A stretch of 5,030 nt of DNA. Source: an uncultured Bacilli bacterium. GTDB taxonomy: Bacteria > Bacillota_I > Bacilli_A > RF39 > UBA660. A program made the translations under genes and the position numbers. Location of the stretch: contig CANRME010000087.1 of NCBI GenBank assembly GCA_947631655.1, positions 1-5,030 of the forward strand, written 5' to 3'. Below the pieces are notes generated by a model that had not been told where the DNA came from, ran no database searches, and saw only the letters and a program-made list of their open reading frames with translations. Shown here piece by piece: positions 4,537 through 5,030 of this stretch (its first letter is position 1; each line of letters starts with the position of its first letter).

Positions 4537-4580
4537 AAGTGCAGTCCTTCCTAGCTTTTTATAGTAGGGATTAAAATATA

Positions 4581-4615
4581 AAAATATCAATTTCAAAAGA
4601 GGTTGATATTTTTTT
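4581..4615 (+). terminator. Terminator of the tRNA-Leu unit
   Basis: AAAATATCAA (4581-4590) pairs with TTGATATTTT (4603-4612). The stem extends inward through two G-U pairs, one A-T and one C-G pair (4591-4594 with 4599-4602) to an AAAA loop. A T tract reaches 4615. Confidence 0.85.
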
Positions 4616-4711
4616 GTTTATTAATAGGAAGTAATTTTTCTAAAATGGACGAATATAATATAAAATAACGACAAATTCTTAAATTTTGTGGGGAATATAG
4701 TAGATTATTTA

Positions 4712-4741
4712 TTGACATTTAAACTTTTGCTATGTTATAAT
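4712..4741 (+). promoter_or_regulatory. Strong promoter of the Ser-fMet-Asp tRNA operon
   Basis: This is a perfect TTGACA (4712-4717), an 18-bp spacer and a perfect TATAAT (4736-4741), with TGT giving an extended -10. It is the only promoter in the window with both elements perfect, as suits a stable-RNA operon. The expected start is near 4748. The stretch 4616-4711 upstream is AT-rich and holds no gene that I can support. Confidence 0.92.
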
Positions 4742-4775
4742 CAATTTGTCGCTTGTAAAGTGAATTTTAATTTTT

Positions 4776-4868
4776 GGAGGAATACCCAAGTCTGGTTGAA
4801 GGGGGCGGTCTTGAAAACCGTTAGATCGAGTGATCGGTGCAGGGGTTCGAATCCCTTTTCCTCCGCCA
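4776..4868 (+). tRNA. tRNA-Ser(UGA)
   Basis: This is a 93-nt class II tRNA with encoded CCA. The acceptor GGAGGAA (4776-4782) pairs with TTCCTCC (4858-4864); discriminator G4865, as expected for Ser. The anticodon stem 4805-4809 / 4817-4821 has one G-U pair, and loop 4810-4816 carries anticodon TGA at 4812-4814. The long variable arm has GATC-GAGT-GATC. The T loop is TTCGAAT (4846-4852). First gene of a tRNA operon. Confidence 0.97.
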
Positions 4869-4885
4869 TTTTAGTTAGTGTTTAT

Positions 4886-4962
<77 letters not shown>

Positions 4963-4965
4963 TTT

Positions 4966-5030
4966 GGTCCGTTAGTCTAGAGGCCTATGACGTCTGCCTG
5001 TCACGCAGAAGATCACGAGTTCGAATCTCG
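4966..5030 (+). tRNA. tRNA-Asp(GUC), 3' end cut by window edge
   Basis: It begins 3 nt after the CCA of the initiator tRNA, so the transcripts must be processed from one precursor. The 5' acceptor is GGTCCGT (4966-4972). The anticodon stem TCTGC/GCAGA (4993-4997, 5005-5009) holds loop CTGTCAC with anticodon GTC at 5000-5002. The T stem starts at 5015 and the window ends one base before it would close, so the 3' acceptor strand is not visible. Confidence 0.95.

Noticed and set aside
4324..4554. Open frame running through tRNA-Leu
   Set aside because: Its coding part is the tRNA itself; the translated C-terminus is the well-known tRNA-Leu translation artefact.

Overview
The window comes from a very AT-rich, low-GC Gram-positive bacterium (Firmicutes, class Bacilli or a close relative). 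The evidence is Bacillus-type gene families, AGGTG-type Shine-Dalgarno sites, sigma-A-like promoters, U-tailed hairpin terminators and CCA-encoding tRNA genes. TGA is used as a stop (positions 2528-2530 and 4195-4197) and Trp is encoded by TGG, so this is the standard code and not a Mycoplasma-type code. YunB and YutH, two sporulation-linked families, suggest a spore former or a lineage that has kept sporulation genes. An uncultured gut Bacilli/Erysipelotrichia-like lineage would fit, but that placement is an inference.

Layout. 1-345 is the C-terminal part of YunB (sporulation). 394-1221 is an unrecognised protein with a C-terminal membrane anchor, followed after 2 nt by a YutD/DUF1027 gene (1224-1496); the two form a tight two-gene unit with an extended -10 promoter. 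1547-2530 has its own promoter and encodes a DUF1292-like domain, a long Pro/Val/Asn/Ser-rich linker and a C-terminal helix; it ends in an intrinsic terminator. 2574-3521 is a YutH (CotS-like) spore-coat protein that starts 13 nt after that terminator with no ribosome binding site. 3516-3764 on the minus strand is a short NifU-like (YutI-type) Fe-S protein that overlaps the yutH end. 3847-4197 is an S1-domain RNA-binding protein of the YugI/CvfD type, divergent from the NifU gene. From 4448 to the right edge are tRNA genes: a stand-alone Leu(UAA) unit with its own promoter and terminator, then a Ser(UGA)-initiator Met(CAU)-Asp(GUC) operon that runs off the window.

From memory of the Bacillus subtilis map, yunB, yutD, yutH and yutI occur there in the same relative order, so this looks like a compacted version of the yun/yut neighbourhood with two unfamiliar genes inserted. 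The genes do not form one pathway. They combine sporulation functions (YunB, YutH), iron-sulfur handling (NifU-like), translation-linked RNA binding (S1 protein), tRNA supply, and three proteins of unknown role.

No mobile element, CRISPR array or defence system is visible. The points most worth a second look are the regulatory compactness (very short leaders, interleaved promoters, terminators folded into coding ends, a possible sigma-E-like promoter for yutH overlapping a terminator) and the two unfamiliar proteins at 394 and 1547.
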